Source of the DNA: Parahoeflea olei
GTDB lineage: Bacteria; Pseudomonadota; Alphaproteobacteria; Rhizobiales; Rhizobiaceae
Direction: 5' to 3'
DNA length: 64,000 nt
Assembly: GCF_001703635.1 (NCBI RefSeq)
Contig: NZ_LQZT01000010.1
Span: forward strand, 1 to 64,000
The notes below the pieces were generated by a model that ran no database searches, had not been told where the DNA came from, and saw nothing but the letters and a program-made list of their open reading frames with translations. Each line of letters begins with the position of its first letter. The first letter of the stretch is position 1. Positions 44,507-53,259 of this stretch are shown piece by piece. A program made the translations under genes and the position numbers.

Positions 44507-45891
44507 GCGGTTTTCTTTCTCAGGTGGAAGGATTTCGGACGGGTCAGGTTGTGGAAGCCGATTTCGGACAGCGAGCCGCCGCGGCCTGTGGCCTTGCAGC
44601 CGGTCCAGCACAGCGCCGGATCGAGATAGTCGGCGCGGTTCATGAACACGGTGCCCGTGTCGATCTCGGCGCCGATGCGCGCCGCACGCTCCACGTCGTT
44701 GGTCCACAGCGAGGCGGTGAGGCCGAACTGGCAATCGTTCATCAGCGCGAGCGCTTCCTCGTCGCTGTCGACCGGCATGATGCCGACCACCGGGCCGAAG
44801 CTCTCGTCGCGCATCACCCGCATGTCGTGGGTCACGTCGACCAGGATCTGCGGCATCAGATAGGCGCCGCCGTCGTCAGTGGGAAACAGCTTCGGGTCGA
44901 TCAGCGCACGCGCGCCGCTTGCCAGCGCCTCGGCGGTCTGGGCGCGCACCTCGTTGGCGAAACGCACATTGGCCATCGGCCCGATCGTGGTTTCCTGATC
45001 GAGCGGATTGCCGAGCTTGAGCGCCGAGACCCAGGCCGTGGCCTTCTCGACGAACTGGTCGTAGAGCGGCCGCGCGACATAGAGCCGCTCGATGCCGCAG
45101 CAGCACTGGCCGGCATTGTACATCGCGCCGTCCATCAGCACGTCGACGGCCCAGTCGAGATCGGCATCGTCCATGACGTAGCCCGGATCCTTGCCGCCGA
45201 GTTCAAGGCCGAGCCCGGTGAAGGTGCCGGCCGCAGCGCGTTCGATCGCCTGCCCGCCGCCGACCGAGCCGGTGAAGTTGATGAAATCGAAGCTGCCGGA
45301 CGAGATCAGCTTTTCGGTGCCCTGGTGGTCGAGGAACAGGTTGATGAACACATCCTCGGGCACACCGGCCTCGGTGAAGGCGCGGACCATGCGCTCGCCC
45401 ACCAGCAGCGTCTGGGTGGCGTGCTTGAGCACCACGGTGTTGCCGGCGATCAGCGCCGGAGCAACCGTGTTGATCGCCGTCATGTAGGGATAGTTCCACG
45501 GAGCGACGACGAACACCACGCCATGCGGCACGCGCGCGATGCGGCGCTCGAACTGGGCCGAGCTTTCGATTTCGATCGGCGAAAGTGCGCGCGCGGCGAT
45601 CTCGGCCATATAATTGGTGCGTTCGTTGACGCCGCCGAACTCGCCGCCATAGCGCACCGGCCGGCCCATCATCCAGGCGAGTTCGGGGACGACCTCGTCC
45701 TTCATTTCGTTCAAGCGGGCGACCCCGGCCCGGACCAGCGCGATGCGGTCCTCGAGCGGCCGCTTGGCCCAGTCCTTCTGCGCCTTGCGCGCGCGCGCGA
45801 CCGCGGCGCTCGCCGCGTCGAGCCCCATCACTGTCCGCTCGGCATAGACCGAGCCGTCGATGGGCGAGATGCATTTCAAGGTGGTGTTCAT
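44503..45891 (-). CDS. NAD(P)-dependent aldehyde dehydrogenase
   Basis: A 462-aa enzyme. PWNYPY (about 127), nucleotide-binding FTGSVGGGQAI, catalytic Glu in ELGGKDPGYVM, catalytic Cys in NAGQCCCGIER, and SFGPVVGIMPV. The short form without a long N-terminal arm is like the gamma-glutamyl-aminobutyraldehyde and succinate-semialdehyde group. It sits between the toxin gene and the alcohol dehydrogenase and overlaps the latter by ATGA. Confidence 0.93.
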   Translation of the reverse strand: MNTTLKCISPIDGSVYAERTVMGLDAASAAVARARKAQKDWAKRPLEDRIALVRAGVARLNEMKDEVVPELAWMMGRPVRYGGEFGGVNERTNYMAEIAARALSPIEIESSAQFERRIARVPHGVVFVVAPWNYPYMTAINTVAPALIAGNTVVLKHATQTLLVGERMVRAFTEAGVPEDVFINLFLDHQGTEKLISSGSFDFINFTGSVGGGQAIERAAAGTFTGLGLELGGKDPGYVMDDADLDWAVDVLMDGAMYNAGQCCCGIERLYVARPLYDQFVEKATAWVSALKLGNPLDQETTIGPMANVRFANEVRAQTAEALASGARALIDPKLFPTDDGGAYLMPQILVDVTHDMRVMRDESFGPVVGIMPVDSDEEALALMNDCQFGLTASLWTNDVERAARIGAEIDTGTVFMNRADYLDPALCWTGCKATGRGGSLSEIGFHNLTRPKSFHLRKKTA

Positions 45892-45903
45892 CTTGTCTTC
45901 CGT

Positions 45904-46320
45904 TCAACAGGGGAGAGTCTTGACATGTCCGAGCGCGCCGTAGCTGAGGATGGCCCGGTCCCGGGTAACGATGGTTAGGTCACGTTCACGAGCCGTCGCG
46001 ATCAGGATGCGGTCCATGGGGTCGTTGTGGATTGGTGCAGGCAGGAACGAGGAGGCGACCAGGACGTCTGGAGAGACCTCCTCCACATCCGCGCCGAATT
46101 GACCAACGGCATCCTTGAACCAGCGCAACGGATGGCGTGTCGATGCCAATCGGTTCTTCGAGGCGAGCATTCCGATCTCCCAAGCCGTCATGGCAGATAT
46201 CGAAACTAAGCCTTCGGCGGATTGCGCTTCAGCCAACTGTTTCAAGGCATTGTCCTCGATATCATCTCCGCCCATGAGCCAAATGACCGCACAGGTATCC
46301 AGCAGATATCGGTCAGTCAT
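45904..46320 (-). CDS. PIN-domain toxin (VapC-like)
   Basis: A 138-aa predicted ribonuclease. Acidic residues of the PIN site are visible: LLDTCAVIWLM (Asp8), SAMTAWEIGML (Glu), NDPMDRILIATA (Asp) and IVTRDRAIL (Asp). The LLDT-A-IW and DP-DR-LIATA style is that of the Sll0205-like PIN group. It starts inside the end of the antitoxin gene (8-bp overlap), the usual arrangement for a toxin-antitoxin pair. Confidence 0.92.
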   Translation of the reverse strand: MTDRYLLDTCAVIWLMGGDDIEDNALKQLAEAQSAEGLVSISAMTAWEIGMLASKNRLASTRHPLRWFKDAVGQFGADVEEVSPDVLVASSFLPAPIHNDPMDRILIATARERDLTIVTRDRAILSYGALGHVKTLPC

Positions 46321-46732
46321 CTTCGTAAACTCGGCCCCACTCCGGATCGGCCGGCTGTGTCAGATCAAGGGAGGGATCGAGAGTGAGGGTCCCCTTCAGT
46401 GCACCGTAATAGGCGGGCCGCGTCGCCTGCGTGCTGCTCGCCGCTGAAGCTTTGCTTCCACGGGATGGGCTTTCCTCCGCTTTTGACTTGGATTTGATAC
46501 GCCTGAATGTGAGCTTCTCGCCAGCTATGTCGACCTGTTCTGATTGAAACCCTGCCGCAAGCCATTCTTTCGTCATTACATTGTTCATGGTGTTGTTGCT
46601 CCACCACGCGGGAAACCGTTTGGACGCCGGCAGGGGCTCCCCCAGAACCGCTTCAATCTCGGCAAACGACATCTGGATTTGATCCCGCGTCTGCGAGGCT
46701 AGAAACTCACGCAATGGTTCGTATTTGCCCAT
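46313..46732 (-). CDS. Antitoxin-like protein with unusual N-terminal domain and PIN-neutralising tail
   Basis: A 139-aa protein with two parts. Residues 1-79 (MGKYEPLREFLASQTRDQI, SFAEIEAVLGEPLPAS, PAWWSNN, LTFRRI) form a small domain that I believe is the DUF7662 type, not one of the standard AbrB, RHH or Phd folds. A charged Ser/Lys linker (80-104) leads to a tail YYGALKGTLTLDPSLDL that ends in acidic residues, very like the G-x-L-K-G-x-I tails by which VapB/Phd antitoxins block PIN toxins. ATG 46732 has GGGAG. Base composition is visibly less GC-rich than in the flanking genes. Confidence 0.75.
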   Translation of the reverse strand: MGKYEPLREFLASQTRDQIQMSFAEIEAVLGEPLPASKRFPAWWSNNTMNNVMTKEWLAAGFQSEQVDIAGEKLTFRRIKSKSKAEESPSRGSKASAASSTQATRPAYYGALKGTLTLDPSLDLTQPADPEWGRVYEDD

Positions 46733-46775
46733 CTCCGAACTCCCTAAGACACGCTGAGGCAACCTTGAGGAAAAA

Positions 46776-46790
46776 TGTAAACTACTTACA
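46776..46790. promoter_or_regulatory. Possible operator of the toxin-antitoxin pair
   Basis: TGTAA-ACTAC-TTACA inverted repeat 44 bp upstream of the antitoxin start, in an AT-rich stretch that also holds two GTAAAC elements (GTAAACTAC and GGTAAACAC). Autoregulatory antitoxins bind such sites. Confidence 0.45.
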
Positions 46791-46889
46791 CTTTGGGGTA
46801 AACACATATAGTTTATAATCGCGGCTTGAGCGGCGACGAGATTAGAGGAAAGTTCGCTGGCAACCGTGAGTCTCGCGCGCCGCGACATG

Positions 46890-48254
46890 CTAAGCCCTTT
46901 CAAAGCCGCGGATGATCTCCCAGTCGGTCACCGCCTTGTCGAATTCCTCCTGCTCCCATTCGGCGCAGCGCACATAGTGGTCGACCACCGCGTCGCCCAT
47001 CGCCGCGCGCAGCATCTTCGAGCTGCGCAGCGTCTCGGTCGCGGCCCTGAGGCTCGAGGGAATGTGCTTGGCCTCGGCATTCTCGTAGACGTCGCCCGTG
47101 GTCGGCGGCGCCAGCGCGAGCTTGTCCTCGATGCCCTTGATGCCGGCAGCGATCAGCGCCGCCTGCGCCAGATAGGGGTTCATGTCCGAGCCGCCGATGC
47201 GGCATTCAACCCGGATCGCCTTGCTGCCCTCGCCGCACAGCCTGAAACCGGCGGTGCGGTTGTCGACCGACCAGACGGTGCGGGTGGGCGCGAACGTGCC
47301 CTTCATGAAGCGCTTGTAGCTGTTGACGTAAGGCGCCAGGAAGAAAGTGTAGTCCGAGGCATATTCGATCAGGCCCGCCATGAAATGGCGCATCAGCTCC
47401 GACATGCCGTGCGCGCCGGCAGGGTCGCGGAAGGCCGGCGTCGAGCCGCTCCACAGCGACATGTGCACATGCGAGGACGAGCCCACCTTTTTCGGGTTCC
47501 ATTTCGGCAGGAACGTCGCCGACCGGCCATGGGCCCAGGCTATCTCCTTGACCGCATGCTTGGCGATGGTGTGATGGTCGGCGCAGTCGAGCGCCTCGGC
47601 ATAACGGATATTGAGCTCTTCCTGCCCGGTCTCGGCCTCGCCCTTGGAGTTCTCGACCGGGATGCCCGCTGCGTAGAGGTGATTGCGCACCGGGCGCATG
47701 ATCCCCTCTTCCTTGGTGGTCTGGAGGATGTGGTAATCCTCGTTGTAGGCGCTGATCGGGGTCAAATCGCGGTAGCCCGAGCGCGCGAGATCCCGGTAGC
47801 TCTGCTCGAACAGGAAGAATTCGAGTTCGGTCGCCATCATGGCCTCGTAGCCCAGTTCCTTGAGCCGGGCGATCTGGACTTTCAGGATCTGGCGCGGCGA
47901 CTGCGGCACCGGCTCATGGGTGTGGTGGTCGAGCAGGTCGCACAGCACCATCGCGGTGGCCTCGAGCCAGGGCACGCGTCGGAGCGTCGAAAGGTCGGGC
48001 TTCATCACATAGTCGCCATAGCCGGCGCGCCAGCTGGTGGTGGCGTAACCGTCCGGCGTCGCCATCTCGAGATCCGTTGCCAGCATGTAGTTGCAGCAAT
48101 GGGTTTCCTCGTGACTGGACGCGATGAAGTTCTGCACGTGGAACCGCTTGCCCATCAGCCGGCCCTGCATGTCGACGCAGCAGACCAGCACGGTATCAAT
48201 CTCGCCGGCCTTGGCGGCGGTTTTCAGGTCTTCGAAGCTAAGGTTTCCGGCCAT
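46890..48254 (-). CDS. Glutamine-synthetase-family gamma-glutamyl-amine ligase
   Basis: A 454-aa type I/III GS-like enzyme. ATELEFFLFEQ and ENSKGEAETGQEELNIRYAEAL give the metal-binding glutamates; KWNPKKVGSSSHVHMSLW is the ATP/His region; NSYKRFMKGTFAPT and RVECRIGGSDMNPYLA follow. The Cys-rich start and lack of the adenylylation Tyr loop separate it from GlnA. PuuA and IpuC, its nearest functional relatives, ligate glutamate to amines. Together with the ALDH, ADH and amidohydrolase genes it suggests amine activation by gamma-glutamylation. The toxin-antitoxin pair interrupts the gap to ALDH. Confidence 0.88.
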   Translation of the reverse strand: MAGNLSFEDLKTAAKAGEIDTVLVCCVDMQGRLMGKRFHVQNFIASSHEETHCCNYMLATDLEMATPDGYATTSWRAGYGDYVMKPDLSTLRRVPWLEATAMVLCDLLDHHTHEPVPQSPRQILKVQIARLKELGYEAMMATELEFFLFEQSYRDLARSGYRDLTPISAYNEDYHILQTTKEEGIMRPVRNHLYAAGIPVENSKGEAETGQEELNIRYAEALDCADHHTIAKHAVKEIAWAHGRSATFLPKWNPKKVGSSSHVHMSLWSGSTPAFRDPAGAHGMSELMRHFMAGLIEYASDYTFFLAPYVNSYKRFMKGTFAPTRTVWSVDNRTAGFRLCGEGSKAIRVECRIGGSDMNPYLAQAALIAAGIKGIEDKLALAPPTTGDVYENAEAKHIPSSLRAATETLRSSKMLRAAMGDAVVDHYVRCAEWEQEEFDKAVTDWEIIRGFERA

Positions 48255-48418
48255 GTCGATTGGGTCCCGATGCTGTGGTTGGTGCGTCTGTGCGCGGCAG
48301 CGACGGCAAGCCTGCCGCCGGCGGAATTCGTCTCATGCGCCCGCCCGTGGCGGCGCTGTAGTACCAATCCGCCCCCCGGCGCAAGGCCGGGAGGCGGAAA
48401 TTCGCGGGGTCGTCCGGC

Positions 48419-49471
48419 TCAGCTTTCGCCGTAGGGGAAGCCCGCCTTGTTGATGACGCCGTTGTATTCCTTGAAGATCGCGATCACCTTCGCCTTGGTC
48501 TCGCTTTCGGCGCCGATCTCGTCCCAGAACTTCACCGCGGCTTCCTCGACCTGCTTCCACTCCGATGCCGGCACCGAGCGCAGTTCCAGCTTGTCGCCGG
48601 TGGCCCGCAGCTTGGCCTCGCCACCCCAGTACCACTGGTTGCGGAAGGTGTGGCTGGCTTCCATGCAGGCCATGTAGAGCGCCTTCAGGTGCTCGGGCAG
48701 CGCGTTCCACTTTTCCTCGTTGGCGAACCAGGAACCGATCCAGGCGCCGGAAATGTTGTTGGTCAGGAAGTAGTCGGTCACATTGGCCCAGCCGACGGTG
48801 TAGTCCTCGGTGATGCCCGACCACGACATGCCATCAAGCTCGCCGGTCTGCACCGCCACTTCGGCATCCTCGTAGGGGATCGACACCGGGACGACGCCGA
48901 ACTGGGTCAGGAACCGGCCGGCGGTGGGGAAGGTGTAGAGCTTGAGGCCGTCGAGATCGGCCACGCTCTTGATTTCCTTCTTGGTGTTGAAGTTGCAGGG
49001 GTCCTGGCCCGCGGCCGAGAGCCACTTGACGCCGGTTCCGGCATAGGCGTCGCGCCAGATGTCGGCGAGGCCGTATTGCTGGAACAGCACCGGCACGTCG
49101 AGGATCGAGCGGGTGGCGAAGGGGAAGTAGCCGCCGAACAGGCCCACTTCCACCGGGGAGGCCATCGAATCGTCGTCCGAATGCACGGCGTCGATGGTGC
49201 CGGCCTGCATGGCGCGGAACAACTCGCCCGTCGGCACGATCTGGTCGGCGAAGAACAGCTCGATCACCATTTCGCCGTTGGCCGCCTTGTTGAAGGCATC
49301 GACGAAGGGCTGGGTGACGAACTGGCCGAGCGTCGCGCCGGCATAGGTCTGCATGCGCCAGCGGATCGGTTCCTGCGCGATCGCCGGCGGGGCGGCCAGC
49401 GCGGTGCCGGCCGCTGCGCCGGCGGCCACACCGGCCTTGGTGAGGAATTGACGCCTTTTGAGAGTGCTCAT
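48419..49471 (-). CDS. TRAP transporter solute-binding protein, Tat-exported
   Basis: A 350-aa DctP-type protein. The N-terminus KRRQFLTKAG with a following hydrophobic Ala stretch and AIAQEP cleavage site is a twin-arginine signal. The ligand domain has WRMQTYAGATLGQFVTQPF, AGTIDAVHSDDDSM and LDGLKLYTFPTAGRFLTQFG. It belongs to the TRAP group with FcbT/mannitol-type proteins. The substrate is probably the amino alcohol or its conjugate handled by the adjacent enzymes. It lies after dctM, as the third TRAP gene. Confidence 0.92.
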   Translation of the reverse strand: MSTLKRRQFLTKAGVAAGAAAGTALAAPPAIAQEPIRWRMQTYAGATLGQFVTQPFVDAFNKAANGEMVIELFFADQIVPTGELFRAMQAGTIDAVHSDDDSMASPVEVGLFGGYFPFATRSILDVPVLFQQYGLADIWRDAYAGTGVKWLSAAGQDPCNFNTKKEIKSVADLDGLKLYTFPTAGRFLTQFGVVPVSIPYEDAEVAVQTGELDGMSWSGITEDYTVGWANVTDYFLTNNISGAWIGSWFANEEKWNALPEHLKALYMACMEASHTFRNQWYWGGEAKLRATGDKLELRSVPASEWKQVEEAAVKFWDEIGAESETKAKVIAIFKEYNGVINKAGFPYGES

Positions 49472-49515
49472 GCTGTTCTCCTTATTATGGGTTCGTGTTC
49501 CTGGTCCTGCTCATG

Positions 49516-50850
49516 TCAGCCTTGCAATTTGCCCTGGAACTGCTGCGGCAGCCACAATGCGAGTTCCGGGAACATCATCACGATCATCAAGGTGAGCAGC
49601 ATGACCGCGACGAAGGGAATAACCGACAGGTAGATATGGCGAAGCGTGATCTCCGGCGGCGCCATGGCGCGCATCAGGAACAGGTTGTAGCCGAAGGGCG
49701 GCGTCATGTAGGCGATCTGGCAGGTGATCGTGTAGAGCACGCCGTACCAGACGAGATCGAAGCCGAGCGCCTTGACCAGCGGCACGTAGAGCGGCGCCAC
49801 GATCACCAGCATTGCCGTATCGTCGAGGAAGGTGCCCATCAGAAGGAAGCTCAGCTGCATCAGGATCAGCACGTGCCAGGGCTCGAGCCCGAGCTGGCCC
49901 AGGAAGAAGTTCTCGATCGCGCGCACCGCGCCGAGACCGTCGAACACCGCGCCGAAGCAAAGCGCCGCCAGGATGATCCACATGAACATGCAGGAGATGC
50001 CGAGCGTCTTGCGCATGACGTTTTCCATCACCTCGCGCGTCAGGCGCCCCTTGATCAGCGCCGCCGCCATCGAGGCGAGCGCACCCACCGCCGAGCTTTC
50101 GACGAGACTGGTGTAGCCCATCAGGAACAGCCCGTTCATCAGGAAGAAGATCATGAACGGCAGGATGCCGGCCCGCAGCAGGCTGATGCGTTCCTTCCAG
50201 GTGATCGCGTCGCGTTCGGCCTTGGGCAGCGGCGGGCCGAGATGCGGCTGCAACTGGCAGCGCACGGCGATGTAGAGCACGAACAGCGCGGCCATCAGCA
50301 GCCCGGGGAACACGCCCGCGAGCCACAGCTGGCTCACCGGCTGGCGCGCGATCATGCCGTAAAGCACCAGCACCACCGAGGGCGGAATGAGAATGCCGAG
50401 CGACGAGCCGCCCTGGATCACGCCGGTGATCATCACCTTGTCGTAGTTGCGCCGGAGCAGTTCCGGCAGCGCGATCGTCGCACCGATCGCCATGCCGGCC
50501 ACCGACAGCCCGTTCATGGCCGAGATCACCACCATCAGGAAGATCGTGCCGATCGCGAGCCCGCCCGGCACCGGGCCGAACCAGACATGGAACATGCGGT
50601 AGAGATCGTCGGCAATCCGGCTTTCCGACAGCATGTAGCCCATGAAGATGAACATCGGCAGCGTCAGCAGCGGATACCATTTCATCAGCTTGATCGATTG
50701 CGCGAAGGCGATCTCGACCCCGCCGGTGCCCCACAGCGGCAGCGCGGCGATGACCGCGACCGCGCCGATCACGCCGAACACCCGCTGCCCGGTGAGAAGC
50801 AGCGCCATCATCGAGGCGAACATGAACAGGGCGATCAGTTCGTAGCTCAC
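49516..50850 (-). CDS. TRAP transporter large permease (DctM family)
   Basis: A 444-aa membrane protein with about 12 helices. SAMNGLSVAGMAIGATIALPELLRR and GGSSLGILIPPSVVLVLYGMIAR are DctM signature stretches; FLDDTAMLVIVAPLYVP follows. The start is GTG 50850, overlapping the dctQ stop as GTGA. Confidence 0.93.
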   Translation of the reverse strand: MSYELIALFMFASMMALLLTGQRVFGVIGAVAVIAALPLWGTGGVEIAFAQSIKLMKWYPLLTLPMFIFMGYMLSESRIADDLYRMFHVWFGPVPGGLAIGTIFLMVVISAMNGLSVAGMAIGATIALPELLRRNYDKVMITGVIQGGSSLGILIPPSVVLVLYGMIARQPVSQLWLAGVFPGLLMAALFVLYIAVRCQLQPHLGPPLPKAERDAITWKERISLLRAGILPFMIFFLMNGLFLMGYTSLVESSAVGALASMAAALIKGRLTREVMENVMRKTLGISCMFMWIILAALCFGAVFDGLGAVRAIENFFLGQLGLEPWHVLILMQLSFLLMGTFLDDTAMLVIVAPLYVPLVKALGFDLVWYGVLYTITCQIAYMTPPFGYNLFLMRAMAPPEITLRHIYLSVIPFVAVMLLTLMIVMMFPELALWLPQQFQGKLQG

Positions 50851-51374
50851 AGGCCCGCCTCGCTTTCGTGGTTGACGCTGACGCCGCTGAGGAACAGCAC
50901 GTCCCGCAGGAATTCGGCGAAGGCCTGAAGCAGCATCAGGAACACGCCCAGCGTGGCGATCATCTTGACCGGCCACATATAGGGCCGCCACACCGAGTGC
51001 GCGCGCTCGCCATATTCGAGCGCGTAGGTCGTGCTGGAAATGCCGCCGTAAAGCAGCACACCGAGATAGAACAACAGGAACAGCACGGTGACGGCGTCGA
51101 CCGCCGCCTTGCGCCGCGGCGACCAGCCGCCATAGACGAGGTCCATGCGCACATGGTCCCCGAGCTGCATCGAATAGGCGCCGCCGAGCAGATAATAGCC
51201 GACCATGATGAACTGCGCGAATTCCAGGGTCCAGAGCGCCGGAGAGCCCGCGGCCTTGGTGATTGAGGACCAGAACAGCACACCCATCAGCGCGAAGATC
51301 AGATACATCGCGAACCGGCCGACGCGGCGGTTGAAGGCGTCCACCGCGCGAATATAGGCTTCGGCGAGCTTCAT
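50847..51374 (-). CDS. TRAP transporter small permease (DctQ family)
   Basis: A 175-aa protein with four helices (AMYLIFALMGVLFWSSI first; LEFAQFIMVGYYLLGGAY second). It couples binding protein and channel. ATG 51374 with AAAGG is preferred to GTG 51395. It overlaps dctM by 4 bp and follows the amidohydrolase gene by 42 bp. Confidence 0.9.
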   Translation of the reverse strand: MKLAEAYIRAVDAFNRRVGRFAMYLIFALMGVLFWSSITKAAGSPALWTLEFAQFIMVGYYLLGGAYSMQLGDHVRMDLVYGGWSPRRKAAVDAVTVLFLLFYLGVLLYGGISSTTYALEYGERAHSVWRPYMWPVKMIATLGVFLMLLQAFAEFLRDVLFLSGVSVNHESEAGL

Positions 51375-51416
51375 GCCGACGGACCTTTCACGCACCGGTG
51401 CGGCCTGGAGCCGGGA

Positions 51417-52211
51417 TCAGGCATGACGGCGTCCTCCTTCGTGGTCGAGGCGGTCGAGCGCGCCCCGCAGCAGCGTTTCGATGCGGTCGGCCCAGAGGGC
51501 CTGACCAGCCTCTTCGGCGATCAGGTCGTTGCGGATTTCCAGCATGACGTTGGCGATTTGCCGGGTCAATCCATGGCGAATGAGCGTATGCGTGACACCG
51601 TCCTCGGGCCCGTAGGGATAGTTCCTCGAAACCCCGGCAAGCCCGGTCTCGGCCGAGACGGCCAGCATCGCATCGGCAAGACGGCTGTCCGCGTCATGCA
51701 GGATCCCGAGATGGCCGTCGCGCGGCTTGCCGTAATAGACGGGCGTGAAGGAGTGAACCGTCACCAGCACCAGGTTGCGGCCCGCAGCGAGACGGGCGTC
51801 GAGAAGCTGGTCGATGGCGGCGTGGAAGGGGATGTAGAGAGCTTCGGTGCGGCGCGCCCGCTCCTCGGCATTGAGCCCGCGGTTGCCCGGCACCTCGAAC
51901 ACCTCGCTCCTGGCGGGAAAGGCGTCGGGCGCCTCGGGCGGGCGGTTGCAGTCATAGGCAAGGCGGGAGAACCGCTGCATCACCAGCGTCGCGTCGAGCT
52001 GGTCGGAGAGCCGCTCGGCAACGCGTGCGGCGCCGATATCCCAGGCGATATGGCTTTCGAGCGCCGCCGTGTCGAGACCCAGCGTCTTCAGCGCCACGGG
52101 CATGGTCTTCGACGCATGTTCGCACACCAGCACCACGTCACTGGTTCCCGATGGACGGCGAACGGCAAAAGCCGGCCCTTCTGACGGTTCGAGCAGCACG
52201 TCGCGTTGCAC
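51417..52211 (-). CDS. N-formylglutamate amidohydrolase-family enzyme
   Basis: A 264-aa protein. DVVLVCEHASKTMP (zinc-binding His/Glu region), DIGAARVAERLSDQL, LAYDCNRPPEAPDAFP, and VTVHSFTPVYYGKPRDGHLGILHD are family features. HutG-type members remove an acyl group from N-acyl-glutamate. In this operon it may instead release glutamate from a gamma-glutamyl product. It is the first gene leftward from the RpiR intergenic region and so probably leads the transporter operon. Confidence 0.88.
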   Translation of the reverse strand: MQRDVLLEPSEGPAFAVRRPSGTSDVVLVCEHASKTMPVALKTLGLDTAALESHIAWDIGAARVAERLSDQLDATLVMQRFSRLAYDCNRPPEAPDAFPARSEVFEVPGNRGLNAEERARRTEALYIPFHAAIDQLLDARLAAGRNLVLVTVHSFTPVYYGKPRDGHLGILHDADSRLADAMLAVSAETGLAGVSRNYPYGPEDGVTHTLIRHGLTRQIANVMLEIRNDLIAEEAGQALWADRIETLLRGALDRLDHEGGRRHA

Positions 52212-52307
52212 CTTTGATGTCGTTCCCGGAATGTCGGTTTGGGGCTGTCGCGGTTGGTTCCGCCGACTTTCGTAACATTGATTAGGATTGCCCCAAGGTT
52301 GTCAATA

Positions 52308-52325
52308 CTGTAATTTTTATTACAG
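52308..52325. promoter_or_regulatory. Palindromic operator, probably for the RpiR regulator
   Basis: CTGTAAT-TTTT-ATTACAG, a perfect 7-bp inverted repeat in the divergent spacer between the amidohydrolase gene (start 52211) and rpiR (start 52351). RpiR/MurR proteins bind such AT-rich palindromes. Confidence 0.7.
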
Positions 52326-52350
52326 GCATCACCGCGGAGAGAAGCGATCC

Positions 52351-53196
52351 ATGGCCATACGCGAACAGGTTCAGGCCAGTCTCGGCGTCCTTCCCGGCGC
52401 TGAAAAGAAGGTCGCCCACGCCTTCCTCGCCAATTATCCGAGCATCGGCCTGTCGACGATCGCCGAACTCGCCGCGCTGGCGGGCACCTCGGCTCCGACC
52501 GTGCTGCGCTTCGTCTCCCGGCTCGGCTTCGCCTCCTATCCCGAATTCCAGCGGACCCTGCGCGCCGACGTCCAGTCGCAACTGATGTCGCCGCTCGAAC
52601 GTGCCCGCAGCGCGGGACCCGCCTCCGACAATCCGGCGCTCGAGGCGAGCTTCGCCGCCATTGCCGCCAATCTCCAGGCCACCGTCAAGGCCGTGCCCGA
52701 AAGCGAATTCGAGGCGGCCTGCGAGCTGCTCGCCGATCACCGCTCGGCCTGCTATTGCCTGGGCGGGCGCTTCACCGACGCCATCGCCGCCTATATGGCC
52801 GCGCATCTGAGGATCATCCGCCCCAATGTCAGCCATTTCGGCGGACAGACCTCGACCTGGCGCGACCAGCTGCTCGACGTCCGTCCCGGCGATGTCGCGG
52901 TGCTGTTCGACATCCGCCGCTACCAGTCGGATCTGGTCCGGCTCGGCGAACTTCTGGTCGAGCGCAAGGCGCGCATCCTGCTGATCACCGATCCGTGGCT
53001 GTCGCCGATCGCCCGCTCCGCGCGGGTGGTGCTGCCCTGCGTCGTTGACGCCAACCGCACCTGGGATTCGAGCGTGGCGCTGCTGGCGCTCGTCGAAGCC
53101 CTGATCGACCGGGTCTCGCGTGCCCAGGGCGACGCCGCCCGCGCCCGCATGCAGACGCTCGAGGACATTCACTGGAACAATCTGGCGGGGCGCTAG
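52351..53196 (+). CDS. MurR/RpiR-family transcriptional regulator
   Basis: A 281-aa protein. N-terminal HTH_6 domain (about 1-75: EKKVAHAFLANYPSIGLSTIAELAALAGTSAPTVLRFVSRLGF, anchors SIGLSTIAELA and APTVLRF) and C-terminal SIS domain (ACYCLGGRFTDAIAAYMAAHL, VLFDIRRYQSDLVRL, LLITDPWLSPIA). SIS domains bind phosphosugars, but many RpiR proteins control amine and amino-acid operons. ATG 52351 with GGAGAGAAG is chosen. It diverges from the amidohydrolase-TRAP operon and likely controls it and the GS-ALDH-ADH genes. Confidence 0.92.
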   Translation: MAIREQVQASLGVLPGAEKKVAHAFLANYPSIGLSTIAELAALAGTSAPTVLRFVSRLGFASYPEFQRTLRADVQSQLMSPLERARSAGPASDNPALEASFAAIAANLQATVKAVPESEFEAACELLADHRSACYCLGGRFTDAIAAYMAAHLRIIRPNVSHFGGQTSTWRDQLLDVRPGDVAVLFDIRRYQSDLVRLGELLVERKARILLITDPWLSPIARSARVVLPCVVDANRTWDSSVALLALVEALIDRVSRAQGDAARARMQTLEDIHWNNLAGR

Positions 53197-53259
53197 GCCG
53201 CAGCCCCGGCGCACCCTCGCGCCCTTGCGCAAAGCCTGCGCATCCAATACCCATTCTGC

